DNA of 64,000 nt, from contig NZ_CAKMHQ010000051.1 in assembly GCF_927312905.1 (NCBI RefSeq), forward strand, positions 1 to 64,000, read 5' to 3'. The DNA is from Candidatus Nitrotoga sp. 1052. GTDB taxonomy: Bacteria; Pseudomonadota; Gammaproteobacteria; Burkholderiales; Gallionellaceae. The translations under genes and the position numbers were made by a program. Under the pieces are notes generated by a model. It was not told the DNA's origin, searched no databases, and was given only the letters and a program-made list of their open reading frames with translations. Below, piece after piece: positions 38,100-49,592 of this stretch; positions within the stretch are counted from its first letter, which is position 1, and each line of letters opens with the position of its first letter.

Positions 38100-39497
38100 G
38101 TGTCGGCAGCCAATTTTAAGACGGAAAATAATACTTATCGCAAGTTGATCAGTAACGGCTTGAGTTACCGTATACCTCATTTTCAGCCGGACTACAGCTG
38201 GACGGAAAATGAATGGGGAGATTTGTGGGCAGACATCATGGAGGTGATTCAGGCTGATGGCGAACCGGCGCACTATATGGGCTACCTTGTGTTGCAATCG
38301 AAAGATAACAGGACATTCGACGTGATTGAAGGTCAGCAGCGCTTGACGACCCTCATGCTGATTATCTTAGCGGCGCTCAAGAATTTAACGCAATTGATCG
38401 CAGAGAAAAACAATCCGGAAAATAATCAGCAACGAATGGATCAAATTCGTCAAACCTATATTGCTTATCTTGATCCTGTAACGTTGGTGCCGCGAACCAA
38501 GCTCACGCTCAATCGTAATAATGATGTCTATTTTCAAAATTATTTGATCCCGCTGGACCATTTATTTCAGAGTGGTTGTAAGGAATCTGAGCGCAGACTG
38601 TGCAAAGCACTTGAATGGTTTGCGACCAAAATGAGTGAATATACAAAAATTGCTGGCGGGGATGAGGGAGTAACGTTGGCAAGTCTTGTGGAATCAATCA
38701 GTGACAGGCTATTTTTTACTGTTATTAGTGTTACTGATGAGCTCAATGCCTATAAAGTATTTGAAACGCTCAATGCGCGCGGCATACGTCTATCCTCAAC
38801 AGATTTGCTGAAAAACCATCTTTTTTCTGTCCTGTATGGCGATAAGGATCATCTGCATGAAATGAAAGCGCTGGAGGACCGCTGGGAAGCAATGGTTATC
38901 TGCTTGGGTAGCGAGAACTTCCCCGATTTTTTGCTGGTCTACTGGATTAGCCGCCATGCCTTTGTCAGGCAGTCCGAACTTTTCAAAACCATACGCTCCA
39001 GAGTGACGAGCCGTGAAGAAGTCTTCGAGCTGCTGCGGGGTATGGAAGAGGATATGAATACCTATCTGGCGCTTACCCAGGTGGAATCATCACAATGTCC
39101 TGTTGATCTCAAGGAGCATTTCCGGGACTTGCATTTGCTCAGAGTGCGCCAGCCTTTTCCATTGCTTTTAGCCGCTCATCGAATGTTCTCCGCTAGTGAT
39201 TTTGAGCGTGTGTTACGCAGTTGTATAACGATTTCATTTCGTTATATCGTAATTGGCAGCCAGCCGACGAACAAACAAGAGAGTATTTATTATTCGGTGG
39301 CACAAAAAATTTCTAGCGGCGATATCTGCACTGCGGCAGCTGTATTGGAGGCTATGCAATTTGTTTATCCTAGTAATGATGAATTCCGTAGCGCTTTTTC
39401 TGCTAAAAAAATTAGCTCTACTGCTTCTCGCTGTGTAAGTTGGAAAAACAGGTATCAGGAAATGATTACGATTTTGAAAGTGCTGGCTTTAACGTAA
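38100..39497 (+). CDS. DUF262 (GmrSD-type) protein, C-terminal domain lost
   Basis: 465 aa in frame. The N-terminal DUF262 domain has SYRIPHFQPDYSWTENEWGD and the nucleotide-handling motif VIEGQQRLTTLMLI (about 76-89, the GQQR core). A long helical middle contains NARGIRLSSTDLLKNHLFS (about 228). The usual C-terminal HNH-like DUF1524 domain is missing because a frameshift after WKNRYQ diverts translation, and its sequence survives in another frame just beyond. DUF262-DUF1524 proteins act as modification-dependent restriction or abortive defence factors. This one is probably inactive as a nuclease. It starts at GTG with CAGGAGAT upstream, 15 bases after sdhA, inside the sdh operon. Confidence 0.85.
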   Translation: MSAANFKTENNTYRKLISNGLSYRIPHFQPDYSWTENEWGDLWADIMEVIQADGEPAHYMGYLVLQSKDNRTFDVIEGQQRLTTLMLIILAALKNLTQLIAEKNNPENNQQRMDQIRQTYIAYLDPVTLVPRTKLTLNRNNDVYFQNYLIPLDHLFQSGCKESERRLCKALEWFATKMSEYTKIAGGDEGVTLASLVESISDRLFFTVISVTDELNAYKVFETLNARGIRLSSTDLLKNHLFSVLYGDKDHLHEMKALEDRWEAMVICLGSENFPDFLLVYWISRHAFVRQSELFKTIRSRVTSREEVFELLRGMEEDMNTYLALTQVESSQCPVDLKEHFRDLHLLRVRQPFPLLLAAHRMFSASDFERVLRSCITISFRYIVIGSQPTNKQESIYYSVAQKISSGDICTAAAVLEAMQFVYPSNDEFRSAFSAKKISSTASRCVSWKNRYQEMITILKVLALT

Positions 39498-39565
39498 AGC
39501 ATGCTCTGCCATTAAATCAAACAAATAATCGGTGGATAACCTTGTCGGGTTGGAGAGAACACTGG
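39450..39565 (+). pseudogene. Frameshifted DUF1524 (HNH-like) remnant of the DUF262 gene
   Basis: Two bases out of the DUF262 frame, the DNA from 39458 reads GNDYDFESAGFNVKHALPLN and then NNRWITLSGWREHW. This matches the DUF1524 block usually written as ...FNVEHILP, but with the conserved Glu changed to Lys. The segment then runs into the sdhA relic, so the rest of the domain is gone. A short deletion before 39458 seems to have removed part of the preceding helix as well. Confidence 0.78.
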
Positions 39566-39700
39566 AGCTCGACCCATCTCATCGAAGTGGCGTAGGCCGC
39601 CATGGTTTCCGCCATTGCGCGAAAAGTGAGCTGGGCAGTCATACACAAGACGACTATCTGCAACGCGGCCAGTGACTGAAGCATTCAATATAATTCAGAA
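39563..39700 (+). pseudogene. Decayed duplicate of the sdhA 3' region
   Basis: This segment aligns with sdhA 37856-38000: shared runs include CTCATCGAAGT, CCATGGTTTC, GCAACGCG and GAAGCATTCA, in the same order, with many substitutions and small indels. The frame is destroyed. The identity of the relic shows that the sdhA end was once present on both sides of the DUF262 gene. Confidence 0.9.
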
Positions 39701-39841
39701 AAAATGAAGCGTGCCGGCGTTGCTATGGGCGAATTCAAAAATAGGCGGTGAACTTGTAATTATCTTGAGGCGGATGGTTAGTCAAGATGCGGGAATGGTG
39801 TAAGGCAGATGGTTCGAAGCGATTAGCAGAGGAATGAAACC

Positions 39842-40537
39842 ATGAAGTTCAAAATTTACCGGTATAACCCCGAAACCGACGAGCAGCCATATATGCGCAA
39901 TTATGAGCTGGACATAGAAGCGGGCGATATGATGTTGCTGGATGCGCTGCTTCTTATCAGGGAGCAAGATGACAGCCTGAGCTTGCGCAAATCTTGTCGC
40001 GAAGGAGTGTGCGGCTCGGATGCCATGAATATTAATGGGCGCAATGGCTTGGCTTGCATCACGCAGCTGTCCAGTTTGAAACAACCAATTGAATTGCGCC
40101 CGCTGCCCGGCCTGCCAGTGATACGTGATCTGATCGTGGACATGACGCAGTTTTTCAAGCAGTACCATTCGATCAAGCCTTATTTGATAAATAACGATCC
40201 GCCTCCGGAAACCGAGCGTTTACAGTCGCCAGCGCAGCGCGCCGAGTTGGATGGTTTGTATGAATGCATCTTGTGCGCCTGTTGCACTACTGCTTGCCCG
40301 TCATTTTGGTGGAATCCGGATAAGTTTGTAGGTCCTGCCGGATTACTGCAAGCCTATCGTTTTATCGTCGATAGCCGCGATCAGGCAACGAGCGAGCGGC
40401 TGGATAATCTGGAAGATCCATACCGGCTGTTTCGATGCCACACTATTATGAATTGTGTGGATGTATGTCCCAAAGGTTTGAATCCCACGGCTGCCATAGG
40501 AAAAATTAAAGCTCTGATGGTGAAGCGTACGGTATGA
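39842..40537 (+). CDS. sdhB: Succinate dehydrogenase iron-sulfur subunit
   Basis: 231 aa. The 2Fe-2S ligands are in SCREGVCGSDAMNINGRNGL (about 56-75), and the 4Fe-4S and 3Fe-4S ligands in CILCACCTTACPSFWW (about 142) and CHTIMNCVDVCPKGL (about 199). It links SdhA to the membrane subunits. It is separated from sdhA by 1.76 kb of inserted DNA, yet its own leader CAGAGGAATGAAACC supplies a good Shine-Dalgarno. Transcription from sdhC must read through the insertion, or a new promoter lies in it. Confidence 0.98.
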   Translation: MKFKIYRYNPETDEQPYMRNYELDIEAGDMMLLDALLLIREQDDSLSLRKSCREGVCGSDAMNINGRNGLACITQLSSLKQPIELRPLPGLPVIRDLIVDMTQFFKQYHSIKPYLINNDPPPETERLQSPAQRAELDGLYECILCACCTTACPSFWWNPDKFVGPAGLLQAYRFIVDSRDQATSERLDNLEDPYRLFRCHTIMNCVDVCPKGLNPTAAIGKIKALMVKRTV

Positions 40538-40770
40538 AAGAGCTGGAACGAGTGCGCTGGCGCTGTCGACGCGGTCTGTTGGAACTTGACATCGTGCTGG
40601 GCCGATTCATCGAGCAGCATTATGCAAGTTTGAATAAGGCGCAGCAGGCTGAATTTGATAGGTTGCTGGATATGCCCGACCCGACACTCTGGGATATGAT
40701 TACTAACACGCGGCCTTCGCCGCTGCAAAGTGAACGGTGTGCGGTGCTAGAATTGCTTCAGGCAGTTTGA
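40534..40770 (+). CDS. sdhE: FAD assembly factor SdhE
   Basis: 78 aa of the DUF339/CptB family. SdhE helps attach FAD covalently to SdhA. The conserved RWRCRRGLLELDIVLGRF (about 5-22), with its RGxxE motif region, and the acidic helical C-terminus are present. The ATG overlaps the sdhB stop by four bases, which supports the link with succinate dehydrogenase. Confidence 0.93.
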   Translation: MKELERVRWRCRRGLLELDIVLGRFIEQHYASLNKAQQAEFDRLLDMPDPTLWDMITNTRPSPLQSERCAVLELLQAV

Positions 40771-40822
40771 ACTTTAGCAGCGTGATCTGCTGCGACATCA
40801 AGATGTAAAAACAGGAGGCGTA

Positions 40823-42109
40823 ATGAAAGAAAAACGCGTTGCAACACTGATGCTGGATGATGGCCGTAGTATTGAGTTGCCGATACTGTCCGGCACTCTG
40901 GGTCCTGATGTGATCGACATCCGCGGATTGGGCAAGCTCGGCATGTTTACTTACGATCCTGCTTTCGTTTCCACCGCCAGTTGTTCTTCCAGTATCACTT
41001 TTATTGATGGCGATGCCGGGTTGCTGTATTACCGCGGTTATCCCATCGAACAACTGGCGGAAAAGTCGGACTTTCTAGAGGTGTGCTACTTGCTCCTGCA
41101 TGGTGAGTTACCGAATGCGATACAGAAAAGCGAGTTCAAGGGAAGGGTTACGCAGCACACCATGGTGCATGATCAGCTTGCACGTTTTTTTAACGGCTTC
41201 CGCCGCGACGCCCATCCGATGGCGGTAATGGTTGGGGTGGTGGGCGCGCTGTCGGCTTTCTATCATGATTCGCTCGACATTAATAACCCGGAACATCGCG
41301 AAATATCGGCGTTACGCCTGCTGTCCAAGGTGCCGACCATCGCCGCAATGACCTACAAGTACTACACCGGTTTTCCGTTCATGTTCCCGAAGAATGAATT
41401 CAGCTACGTGGAAAACTTCATGTACATGATGTTCGCAACACCGGCAGAAGATTATGTGCCGAACCAGAAGCTGGTGCGTGCACTGGAGCGTATTTTGATT
41501 CTGCACGCTGATCACGAACAGAACGCCTCGACTTCGACCGTAAGGCTGGCCGGTTCCAGTGGGGCAAATCCATTTGCTTGCGTGTCCTCAGGCATTGCAG
41601 CACTTTGGGGGCCAGCGCACGGCGGTGCGAATGAGGCAGTGCTGAAGATGCTGGAAGAGATAGGTGATGTGTCGCGCGTGGCGGATTTCATGAAGGGTGT
41701 GAAGGACAAAAAATACCGTCTGATGGGCTTTGGTCACCGGGTATACAAAAACATGGATCCGCGCGCAAAGGTGATGCGCGCTACTTGTTACGAGGTGCTT
41801 AATGAGCTGAAGCTGGAGAATGACCCTCTATTCTTAATGGCGTTGGAACTGGAGCAGATTGCGCTGCGGGACGAATACTTCATAGAGCGCAAGCTTTATC
41901 CCAACGTGGACTTTTATTCCGGAATCGTGCTGCGCGCGTTGGGTATCCCTAGCAATATGTTCACAGTAATTTTTGCCGTGGCACGCACCATAGGTTGGGT
42001 GTCGCAGTGGAATGAAATGATTGCTGACAGCGAGCGTAAGATTGGTCGTCCACGTCAGTTATATCAGGGTGCGACGCAGCGGGATTTTATACCGCTTGCC
42101 CAGCGCTAA
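40823..42109 (+). CDS. gltA: Citrate synthase
   Basis: 428 aa, the large, NADH-sensitive hexameric type seen in Gram-negative bacteria. It condenses oxaloacetate and acetyl-CoA. Catalytic features are [15 protein letters not shown] (His at about 228), the [11 protein letters not shown] loop (His at about 265) and [15 protein letters not shown] (about 305). GGAGG precedes the start. It follows sdhE in the TCA operon. Confidence 0.98.
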   Translation: MKEKRVATLMLDDGRSIELPILSGTLGPDVIDIRGLGKLGMFTYDPAFVSTASCSSSITFIDGDAGLLYYRGYPIEQLAEKSDFLEVCYLLLHGELPNAIQKSEFKGRVTQHTMVHDQLARFFNGFRRDAHPMAVMVGVVGALSAFYHDSLDINNPEHREISALRLLSKVPTIAAMTYKYYTGFPFMFPKNEFSYVENFMYMMFATPAEDYVPNQKLVRALERILILHADHEQNASTSTVRLAGSSGANPFACVSSGIAALWGPAHGGANEAVLKMLEEIGDVSRVADFMKGVKDKKYRLMGFGHRVYKNMDPRAKVMRATCYEVLNELKLENDPLFLMALELEQIALRDEYFIERKLYPNVDFYSGIVLRALGIPSNMFTVIFAVARTIGWVSQWNEMIADSERKIGRPRQLYQGATQRDFIPLAQR

Positions 42110-42268
42110 AGTCGGATCGCAAAAACGCACACATGGAAATATAGGCTGGAGGATGTTCATGCGCTTTGGCGTCATATCATATTGAATATATTTGACATCC
42201 AAGTGCGGAAGTTTGATGAAGCAATGAAGCGCAAAGACATGGCGACATAAACAGATGGGTAATAATAC

Positions 42269-45157
42269 ATGACGTCGGTAATGCAAACCATGCTAGGCAA
42301 CTCTATGTTGTTTGGTGCCAATGCGCCGTACATTGAAGGTCTGTATGAGGCGTATTTGAGCGAGCCCGATTTGGTTTCGGATGAGTGGCGTGCCTACTTC
42401 GATGCCCTGCAAAACATGCCGAGCGCGGTGCTGCAAGACTTTCCGCATAGCCCGGTAGTGCGTGCTTTTGCTGCCTTGCCGTTAACTGGTGCACAAGGCG
42501 CAATGCAAGATGCTGATATGGCGCGCAAGCAGGTGGCAGTACTGCAACTTATCAATGCCCATCGTTTCCTCGGGGTGCGCCGCGCCAGCCTCGATCCGCT
42601 TAACCGGCATCTCAAGCCTGAAGTGCCCGAATTGGATCCAGCCTTTCACGGTCTCACTGAGGCGGACATGGATATCACATTCGAGACAGGCTCTCTGGTG
42701 GGGGCGCCACGCTTGATGCTGCGGGAAATTCTGCAGCTGGTGCGCCAGACCTATTGCAGCAGCATAGGTGCAGAGTATATGTACATCAATGATGTCGTGC
42801 AGAAGCGCTGGATCCAAAATCGTCTGGAGAGCGTGCGCGGCCAGCCAAATTACAGCGCTGATATGCAGCATCGTATCCTGGAGCGGCTGACTGCTGCCGA
42901 AACGTTGGAGCGCTATCTGCACACCAAATATGTCGGCCAGAAGCGTTTTTCGCTGGAGGGCAGCGAATCGCTTATTCCGATGCTCGAACATTTATTGCAA
43001 CGTGCAGGCACGCAGGGAGTTCGCGAGACAGTTATCGGCATGGCGCATCGTGGGCGCTTGAATGTGGTAGTGAACACGCTAGGCAAGCTGCCGCGTGATC
43101 TATTCGCTGAGTTTGAAGGTAAGCACAGTGAACAGCTGACTTCCGGCGATGTGAAATATCACCAAGGTTTTTCCTCGGACATTCCTACGCCGGGCGGAGC
43201 GATGCACTTGGCTTTGGCGTTTAATCCCTCACACCTTGAAATCGTTAATCCGGTGGTAGAAGGCTCGGTGCGCGCACGCCAGCATCGTCGCGGCGACAAG
43301 GAAGGGCGAGAGGTAATGCCGGTAATACTGCATGGCGATGCGGCTTTCGCTGGACAAGGCGTGATCATGGAAACGTTCAGCTTGTCCCAAACGCGCGGCT
43401 ATCAGACGGGCGGTACAGTGCATATCATTATTAACAACCAGATCGGTTTTACTACTTCGGACAAACGTGATGCCCGATCTTCTTTGCACTGTACCGATGT
43501 AGCGAAGATGATAGAAGCACCGATTTTTCATGTGAATGGGGATGATCCTGAAGCGGTATTGTTAATTGCCGAAATTGCACTGGATTACCGCATGACCTTC
43601 AAGAGGGACGTGGTGATTGATATGGTATGTTTCCGCAAGCTGGGTCATAACGAGCAGGATGAGCCGCTGGTTACGCAGCCGTTCATGTACCGTTATATTA
43701 ACCAGCATCCGGGCACACGTGCGTTGTATGCTAAACGCCTGCTAGAACAAAACGTGGTGGCGGAAGGGGAGCCGGAGGCGATGATTGCGGCCTATCGTCG
43801 CGCGATGGATGAGGGCATCAATCCGATTCAACCAGTGCTAACTGATTTTAATAAGGAATACGCAGTAAACTGGTCTAAATTCAGGAGTGGTGTGCCTTGG
43901 GACGTAGCGGTGAGTACTGCCATTCCGCACGAACAGTTGCAAAAATTGGCCCAGCGGCTGACGGAAGTGCCGACGGATTTCAAGCTCCATTCGCGCGTGG
44001 AAAAAATTATCACCGACCGCCGCGCCATGGGTAATGGCGAACTGGCTTTGGATTGGGGCATGGCAGAAAACCTGGCCTATGCCAGCTTGGTAGCTGAGGA
44101 TATTCCGGTTCGTTTGTCTGGGGAAGACAGCGCGCGCGGCACCTTTTTCCATCGTCATGCCGTGCTGCACGACCAAAACCGTGTGCAGTGGGACAAGGGC
44201 TATCACATTCCCTTGCAAAATATTGCGCCGAATCAGGCCGATTTCATTGTGATTGATTCCATTCTTTCGGAAGAGGCGGTGCTGGCATTTGAGTATGGTT
44301 ATGCTAGCGCTGAACCCAATTCGCTGGTTATATGGGAGGCGCAGTTCGGCGATTTCGCTAATGGTGCGCAGGTGGTAATCGATCAATTCATTTCGTCGGG
44401 GGAGGCCAAGTGGGGACGCATGTGCGGGCTGGTGATGTTTTTGCCCCATGGCTACGAAGGGCAGGGGCCGGAACATTCGTCTGGGCGCATTGAGCGCTAT
44501 TTACAACTGTGTGCAGATTACAATATTCAAGTGTGTATTCCTTCCACTCCAGCTCAGATGTTCCATTTGCTGCGCCGCCAGATGTTACGCCCGATACGCA
44601 AGCCCCTTATTGTGTTTACGCCCAAAAGCATGTTGCGCAGCAAGGAGGCATCTTCGCCGCTGAATGACTTGGCTCAGGGTACGTTTCAGCCAGTGATTGG
44701 AGAAGTGGATGCGCTGGAAGCTGCCAAGGTGCAGCGTATTATCGTGTGTAGCGGAAAAATTTATTATGAGCTTAAGGCCGCGCGACGCGAACGCGGCATT
44801 CAAAATACCTCGCCGAAGTCCTTGTCTCTGGAAAAGGTGGCGATTATACGGCTGGAACAACTTTATCCTTTTCCGCATGATGCTTTCGAGGCACAGATTG
44901 CTAATTATCCAAATGCGACGGAATTGCTGTGGTGTCAAGAAGAGCCGGGCAATCAGGGCGCGTGGCATCGCATTCAGCACTATCTGCTGCGCCATCTGCG
45001 TGACGGTATGAGGCTCGCTTATGCGTTGCGATCTTCCTCGGCATCGCCCGCAGCAGGATATTTGGCAGTGCATAATGAACAACAGAAGGCGGTGATAGAC
45101 GCTGCATTTCGCTGCGATCTAGACATTAAATCAGGAGCAAGACATCATGCAAATTGA
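42269..45157 (+). CDS. sucA: 2-oxoglutarate dehydrogenase E1 component
   Basis: 962-aa thiamine-diphosphate enzyme decarboxylating 2-oxoglutarate. The N-terminal motif [19 protein letters not shown] helps bind E2. The active-site regions are [17 protein letters not shown] (about 256), the ThDP-binding [10 protein letters not shown] (about 362) with NNQIGFTT (about 388), and [19 protein letters not shown] (about 727). It overlaps sucB by eleven bases. The CAGGAGC just upstream of sucB lies inside the end of sucA. A 159-base gap separates it from gltA. Confidence 0.98.
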   Translation: MTSVMQTMLGNSMLFGANAPYIEGLYEAYLSEPDLVSDEWRAYFDALQNMPSAVLQDFPHSPVVRAFAALPLTGAQGAMQDADMARKQVAVLQLINAHRFLGVRRASLDPLNRHLKPEVPELDPAFHGLTEADMDITFETGSLVGAPRLMLREILQLVRQTYCSSIGAEYMYINDVVQKRWIQNRLESVRGQPNYSADMQHRILERLTAAETLERYLHTKYVGQKRFSLEGSESLIPMLEHLLQRAGTQGVRETVIGMAHRGRLNVVVNTLGKLPRDLFAEFEGKHSEQLTSGDVKYHQGFSSDIPTPGGAMHLALAFNPSHLEIVNPVVEGSVRARQHRRGDKEGREVMPVILHGDAAFAGQGVIMETFSLSQTRGYQTGGTVHIIINNQIGFTTSDKRDARSSLHCTDVAKMIEAPIFHVNGDDPEAVLLIAEIALDYRMTFKRDVVIDMVCFRKLGHNEQDEPLVTQPFMYRYINQHPGTRALYAKRLLEQNVVAEGEPEAMIAAYRRAMDEGINPIQPVLTDFNKEYAVNWSKFRSGVPWDVAVSTAIPHEQLQKLAQRLTEVPTDFKLHSRVEKIITDRRAMGNGELALDWGMAENLAYASLVAEDIPVRLSGEDSARGTFFHRHAVLHDQNRVQWDKGYHIPLQNIAPNQADFIVIDSILSEEAVLAFEYGYASAEPNSLVIWEAQFGDFANGAQVVIDQFISSGEAKWGRMCGLVMFLPHGYEGQGPEHSSGRIERYLQLCADYNIQVCIPSTPAQMFHLLRRQMLRPIRKPLIVFTPKSMLRSKEASSPLNDLAQGTFQPVIGEVDALEAAKVQRIIVCSGKIYYELKAARRERGIQNTSPKSLSLEKVAIIRLEQLYPFPHDAFEAQIANYPNATELLWCQEEPGNQGAWHRIQHYLLRHLRDGMRLAYALRSSSASPAAGYLAVHNEQQKAVIDAAFRCDLDIKSGARHHAN

Positions 45158-46307
45158 AGTGAAAGTGCCGCAGCTTTCCGAATCAGTTTCCGAAGCCACT
45201 CTTGTATCTTGGCACAAGCACCCTGGTGAAGCTGTGGTTGAAGGTGAGAATCTGGTCGACATTGAGACCGACAAGGTGGTTTTAGAGTTGCCCGCAATCA
45301 AATCCGGAGTGCTGACCAAAATTCTAAAGCAGAATGGTGACAAGGTGACCAGCAATGAGGTGATTGCCCTACTGGATACCGATGCCAAACCTGAAGCTAG
45401 CAGAGCTGCGCAACCAGATGTGACGGCCAAGGAGCAAGCTGCCGTGATGCCTGCGGCGCAGAAGATCGCGGCAGAAAATAAAATTGACACTGCTGCGATT
45501 AGCGGTAGCGGACGGGGCGGGCGTGTCATCAAGGAAGATGTGCTGATTGCGATGCAGGAAAAAGCGGCTGTGCCAGCCACCGCGGTTCCGCAACCCACAG
45601 CGGGGGGGCGTGTGGAACAGCGCGTGCCGATGACTCGCATTCGTCAGCGTATCGCCGAACGCTTGCTGCAATCGCAACAGAATGCTGCAATTCTTACTAC
45701 CTTTAATGAAGTGAATATGCTGCCAGTAATTGAGTTGCGCAATCACTATAAGGATGCTTTTGAAAAGAAACATGGCGTAAAGCTCGGTTTCATGTCGTTT
45801 TTCATCAAGGCCACGTTGCTTGCGTTGCATAAATTCCCGGTGGTGAACGCGTCGGTGGATGGCACGGATATCATCTACCATGGCTATTACGACATCGGCG
45901 TGGCAATCGGCAGCGAGCGCGGCTTGGTGGTGCCTATTATTCGCGATGCTGACAAACTTTCGCTAGCCGACATCGAAAGACAAATCATTGACTTCGGTGC
46001 ACGTGCCAAGGACGGCAAGATTACGCTGGAAGAATTGACTGGCGGTACCTTCTCCATTTCCAACGGCGGCGTGTTCGGATCCATGCTCTCTACCCCTATT
46101 ATTAATCCGCCGCAGAGCGCCATCCTCGGTATCCACGCCACCAAAGATAGACCAGTGGCTGAAAATGGTCAAGTCGTCATTCGTCCGATGAACTACCTCG
46201 CGCTGTCATATGATCACCGCATCGTTGATGGGCGTGATGCCGTATTATTTCTCGCCGCTATTAAAGAGGCGTTGGAATATCCTGGACGAGTGCTGCTGGA
46301 TTTGTAA
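45147..46307 (+). CDS. sucB: 2-oxoglutarate dehydrogenase E2 (dihydrolipoyl succinyltransferase)
   Basis: 386 aa. One lipoyl domain (1-77) has the lipoylated lysine in IETDKVVLE (about 43). A flexible linker follows, then a small peripheral-subunit-binding domain ([20 protein letters not shown], about 110-130) and the catalytic domain ending in [16 protein letters not shown] (His at about 357). It transfers succinyl groups to CoA. The standard order with sucA before and lpd after indicates a complete complex. Confidence 0.98.
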   Translation: MQIEVKVPQLSESVSEATLVSWHKHPGEAVVEGENLVDIETDKVVLELPAIKSGVLTKILKQNGDKVTSNEVIALLDTDAKPEASRAAQPDVTAKEQAAVMPAAQKIAAENKIDTAAISGSGRGGRVIKEDVLIAMQEKAAVPATAVPQPTAGGRVEQRVPMTRIRQRIAERLLQSQQNAAILTTFNEVNMLPVIELRNHYKDAFEKKHGVKLGFMSFFIKATLLALHKFPVVNASVDGTDIIYHGYYDIGVAIGSERGLVVPIIRDADKLSLADIERQIIDFGARAKDGKITLEELTGGTFSISNGGVFGSMLSTPIINPPQSAILGIHATKDRPVAENGQVVIRPMNYLALSYDHRIVDGRDAVLFLAAIKEALEYPGRVLLDL

Positions 46308-46379
46308 TTGCGCTTCTGCCGATCCCGGCCGGAATGAAATGTTTCTTACCGGTTCAGAGCTTAATAAAAGGATTTCATT

Positions 46380-47801
46380 ATGTCGAAATCATTTGATGTT
46401 GTAGTTATCGGTGCCGGCCCTGGAGGTTATGTGGCGGCGATACGTTGTGCTCAATTAGGGCTGACTACAGTCTGCGTCGACGATTGGAAAGGCACACAAG
46501 GCAAGCCCAGTTTAGGTGGAACTTGTCTTAATGTGGGCTGTATTCCATCCAAAGCTTTGCTGGAGTCTTCGGAAAACTTCGAGCGTCTGACGCATGATTT
46601 TGCTGCGCACGGTATATGTGCCGAAAATGCGAGTGTGGATGTGCAGAAGATGGTGGCGCGCAAGAATAAGATCGTCTCCGATTTCACACTGGGCATTAGT
46701 CAGTTATTCAAGAAAAACAAAGTGGACTCGCTGCACGGCAGGGCTCAACTTCTCGGTCGGGATGGCGATGTCTGGCGTGTCGGAATTACGGATGGAGAGG
46801 AAGTGAGGGCGAAGCACATTATCGTTGCCACTGGTTCGACATCGCGCATTTTGCAGCAAGCTCCGCTGGATGGGATGCAGGTTGTGGACAATGTAGGCGC
46901 TTTGAGTTTTAGCGAGACGCCCAAGCGCCTCGCTATCATCGGCGCAGGGGTCATTGGACTGGAACTTGGAAGTGTGTGGCGCAGGTTGGGGGCTGAGGTG
47001 ACGCTACTGGAAGCCTCGCCCGTGTTCCTTCCCGCCGCCGATGAGCAAGTGGCGAAAGAAGCGTTGCGCGCTTTTACCAAGCAGAAGCAGGCTATCCACT
47101 TGGGCGCACAGATTGATGGTGTCACTCAGTCTGCTGAGTCTGTAAAAATTAATTGGCGCGATATGCAGGGGGCCGCGCAGGAATTGGTCGCGGACAAGTT
47201 GATCGTTGCAGTAGGGCGTGTGCCAAATACTCAAGGTCTGAATGCAGAAGCGGTCGGGCTCAAGCTGGACGCTGCAGGGCGCATTGAAGTGGATGACCAT
47301 TGCCGTACCAGCCTGCCACATGTGTATGCGGTGGGTGATGTGGTGCGCGGCCCGATGCTGGCGCACAAGGCGTCGGAGGAGGGCGTGATGGTGGCGGAAT
47401 TGATCGCCGGGGAGATGGGGTGCTGCGACTTGAATTTGGTGCCGAATGTAATGTATACCGCCCCGGAAATCGCTTGGGTGGGTAAGACTGAACAGCAGCT
47501 GAAGGCAGCGGGTGTCGCTTACAAGGCTGGGCAGTTCCCCTTTCTTGCTAATGGACGTGCCCGTGCCTTGGGTGATACGACGGGATTTATTAAAATCATA
47601 GCCGATGCCAATACGGATCGTATTCTTGGTGTGCATATAATAGGCCCGATGGCATCTGAGCTCATTCAGCAGGCAGTGCTGGCGATGGCGTTCTCGGCCA
47701 GTAGTGAAGATTTGGCGCGTACAGTTCATGCACATCCGTCATTGGCCGAAGTGATGCATGAAGCGGCTCTGGCGGTGGATAAGCGCACGATCCACATATG
47801 A
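46380..47801 (+). CDS. lpdA: Dihydrolipoyl dehydrogenase (E3)
   Basis: 473-aa flavoprotein reoxidising the lipoyl arm of E2. FAD motif [16 protein letters not shown] lies at 6-21, the redox pair in [16 protein letters not shown] (about 46-61), the NAD motif [17 protein letters not shown] at about 182, and the C-terminal dimer histidine in [13 protein letters not shown]. It is the usual last gene of the sdh-suc operon in betaproteobacteria. AAAGGATT precedes the start. The stop is followed by a 358-base gap before tRNA-Leu. Confidence 0.98.
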   Translation: MSKSFDVVVIGAGPGGYVAAIRCAQLGLTTVCVDDWKGTQGKPSLGGTCLNVGCIPSKALLESSENFERLTHDFAAHGICAENASVDVQKMVARKNKIVSDFTLGISQLFKKNKVDSLHGRAQLLGRDGDVWRVGITDGEEVRAKHIIVATGSTSRILQQAPLDGMQVVDNVGALSFSETPKRLAIIGAGVIGLELGSVWRRLGAEVTLLEASPVFLPAADEQVAKEALRAFTKQKQAIHLGAQIDGVTQSAESVKINWRDMQGAAQELVADKLIVAVGRVPNTQGLNAEAVGLKLDAAGRIEVDDHCRTSLPHVYAVGDVVRGPMLAHKASEEGVMVAELIAGEMGCCDLNLVPNVMYTAPEIAWVGKTEQQLKAAGVAYKAGQFPFLANGRARALGDTTGFIKIIADANTDRILGVHIIGPMASELIQQAVLAMAFSASSEDLARTVHAHPSLAEVMHEAALAVDKRTIHI

Positions 47802-48159
47802 TTCGATGTTTCGCGCTGATCGAATTTCAACGAGGACGACTACACGGTTGGACGTCTAGGCGGATCGGGCACTTCCGCTATTTCAATGCTTGCACAGCTT
47901 GATTATTATGAGGCGGCAGTGAGAGCAAAGATAGTGAGTATGAATGTTTGAAATTTTTAGATGGCGGCCGAATTGCACCCGGCGTACCTAGATTTGATTG
48001 CAGAACTCATCGCGTCTTGTAATTGCCTGAAGTATTTTAAAAGATGCTGCATGGCCCATCATATGGGCGCATCAACTTAAAAAATCGGCTGACATTTCCC
48101 ATCTACGCCTACCGCCTTCCTACTTATGGTATGTTACAATAACTGTGTTATTGAACTGG
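47802..48159. other. Intergenic stretch between lpdA and tRNA-Leu
   Basis: No gene or clear terminator. GCCCAT-CAT-ATGGGC (48053-48067) is a short palindrome. The tRNA promoter should lie just before 48160, and TATGGTATGTTACAATAAC is a candidate -10 region without a confident -35. Confidence 0.35.
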
Positions 48160-48244
48160 GCGAAAGTGGCGGAATTGGTAGACGCACTGGATTTAGGTTC
48201 CAGCGCCGCAAGGCGTGAGAGTTCGAGTCTCTCCTTTCGCACCA
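48160..48244 (+). tRNA. tRNA-Leu (anticodon UAG)
   Basis: 85 bases, a class II tRNA with long variable arm. The acceptor GCGAAAG pairs with CTTTCGC and ends in ACCA. The anticodon stem-loop is CTGGA-TTTAGGT-TCCAG, giving UAG, and the T-arm is GAGTTCGAGTCTC. The encoded CCA is present. It lies directly before tig. Confidence 0.97.
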
Positions 48245-48281
48245 ACTGAAGAATTCACTTATTAACCTAAGGAAAGTTAGC

Positions 48282-49592
48282 ATGTCGAGTATAGAAATCA
48301 TGAGCGGGTTGGAGCGCCGCCTTAATGCATCCATCCCTCTGCAACTGGTGAGCAGTGAAATGGAAGCACGCCTGAAGAATCTGGCACGTACCGCTGAGGT
48401 GCCTGGCTTCAGGCCGGGCAAGGTGCCGTTCAAGATTTTGGAACAAAAACACGGTGCGCAAATTCAGCAGGAAGTGCTGCAAGATGCTTTGCGGCGTTCC
48501 TTTGCCAAAGAAGCGCAGGAGAACCAGTTGAAAGTGGTTGGTTATCCAACTTTTGAGGTCAAAACCACTGACCCGGATGCCTTGTGGATCGAATATAGTG
48601 CGACTTTTGAGGTTTACCCTGAAGTCATGTTGGGTGATATTAGCGCTGAAAGCATGGAGCAAGTGGTTTATAACTTGAGCGATGCCGATGTTGATACCAC
48701 GATTGCTACTCTGCGTAAGCAACACGCGACATTCGAAGTAGTTGATCGTGCGGCGCAAAATGGAGACAGAGTGCATATTGATTTTAGTGGATTACTGGAA
48801 GGCAGAATATTTGAAGGTGGTGAGGCTAGGAATTTAGCTGTGTTGCTGGGTGCTGGGCGTTTATTACCGGATTTTGAAAATGCCATCATCGGCATGAAGG
48901 CTGGAGAAACAAAATCTTTCGACATGACTTTTCCTCCAGACTATCAGGCTGAGAAAGTGGCTGGTAAGCCAGCATCTTTTACGATTACCTTGCACAAGGT
49001 GGAAGAGCAGCATTTGCCAGAGATTGACGCTAAATTTGCCAAGTTACTTGGTATAGAAGATGGAGATGTGAATAAGCTAAAGACTGAAATCCGCGATAAT
49101 TTAGAGCGAGAAATCAAGCGTCGCTTAATGTTGCGTAACAAAGACAGCGCAATGGCTACCTTGCTGAAAGTTACTCAACTGGAGATACCCAAGGCACTAT
49201 TGGATGCTGAAGCGCAGAGCTTGATGCAACAAGCTATGCGCGATATGAAAAAGCGCAGAATAGAATTGCCGAAGGGTGAAGAATCGTTACCACTTGAACT
49301 GTTTACTGAACGCGCGCAAAAGCGTGTCAAGTTGAGTCTGATCTTGACGGAACTGGTCGAGAAATATGATTTGCACGCTAAACCTGAGCAGATTAAGGCG
49401 CTAGTTCAGGATTATGCACAAAGTTATGACAACCCAGAAGAAGTGGTGCAGTGGCACTATAACGATCCGACACGCTTGCAAGACGCAGAAAACTTGGTGC
49501 TCGAGGACAACGTGGTGGTTTGGGTGACGGATGCTGTCAAGGTGACAGAGAAGCTGATGGAATTCAACGAATTGATGGAGAATGCCGCGTGA
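48282..49592 (+). CDS. tig: Trigger factor
   Basis: 436-aa ribosome-bound chaperone and peptidyl-prolyl isomerase. The ribosome-binding motif is in [16 protein letters not shown] (about 41-56). The FKBP-type domain runs about 160-245 ([20 protein letters not shown]). The C-terminal chaperone arms follow. It receives nascent chains at the exit tunnel. AAGGAAAG precedes the ATG. It overlaps clpP by one base, the conserved tig-clpP-clpX-lon order. Confidence 0.98.
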   Translation: MSSIEIMSGLERRLNASIPLQLVSSEMEARLKNLARTAEVPGFRPGKVPFKILEQKHGAQIQQEVLQDALRRSFAKEAQENQLKVVGYPTFEVKTTDPDALWIEYSATFEVYPEVMLGDISAESMEQVVYNLSDADVDTTIATLRKQHATFEVVDRAAQNGDRVHIDFSGLLEGRIFEGGEARNLAVLLGAGRLLPDFENAIIGMKAGETKSFDMTFPPDYQAEKVAGKPASFTITLHKVEEQHLPEIDAKFAKLLGIEDGDVNKLKTEIRDNLEREIKRRLMLRNKDSAMATLLKVTQLEIPKALLDAEAQSLMQQAMRDMKKRRIELPKGEESLPLELFTERAQKRVKLSLILTELVEKYDLHAKPEQIKALVQDYAQSYDNPEEVVQWHYNDPTRLQDAENLVLEDNVVVWVTDAVKVTEKLMEFNELMENAA

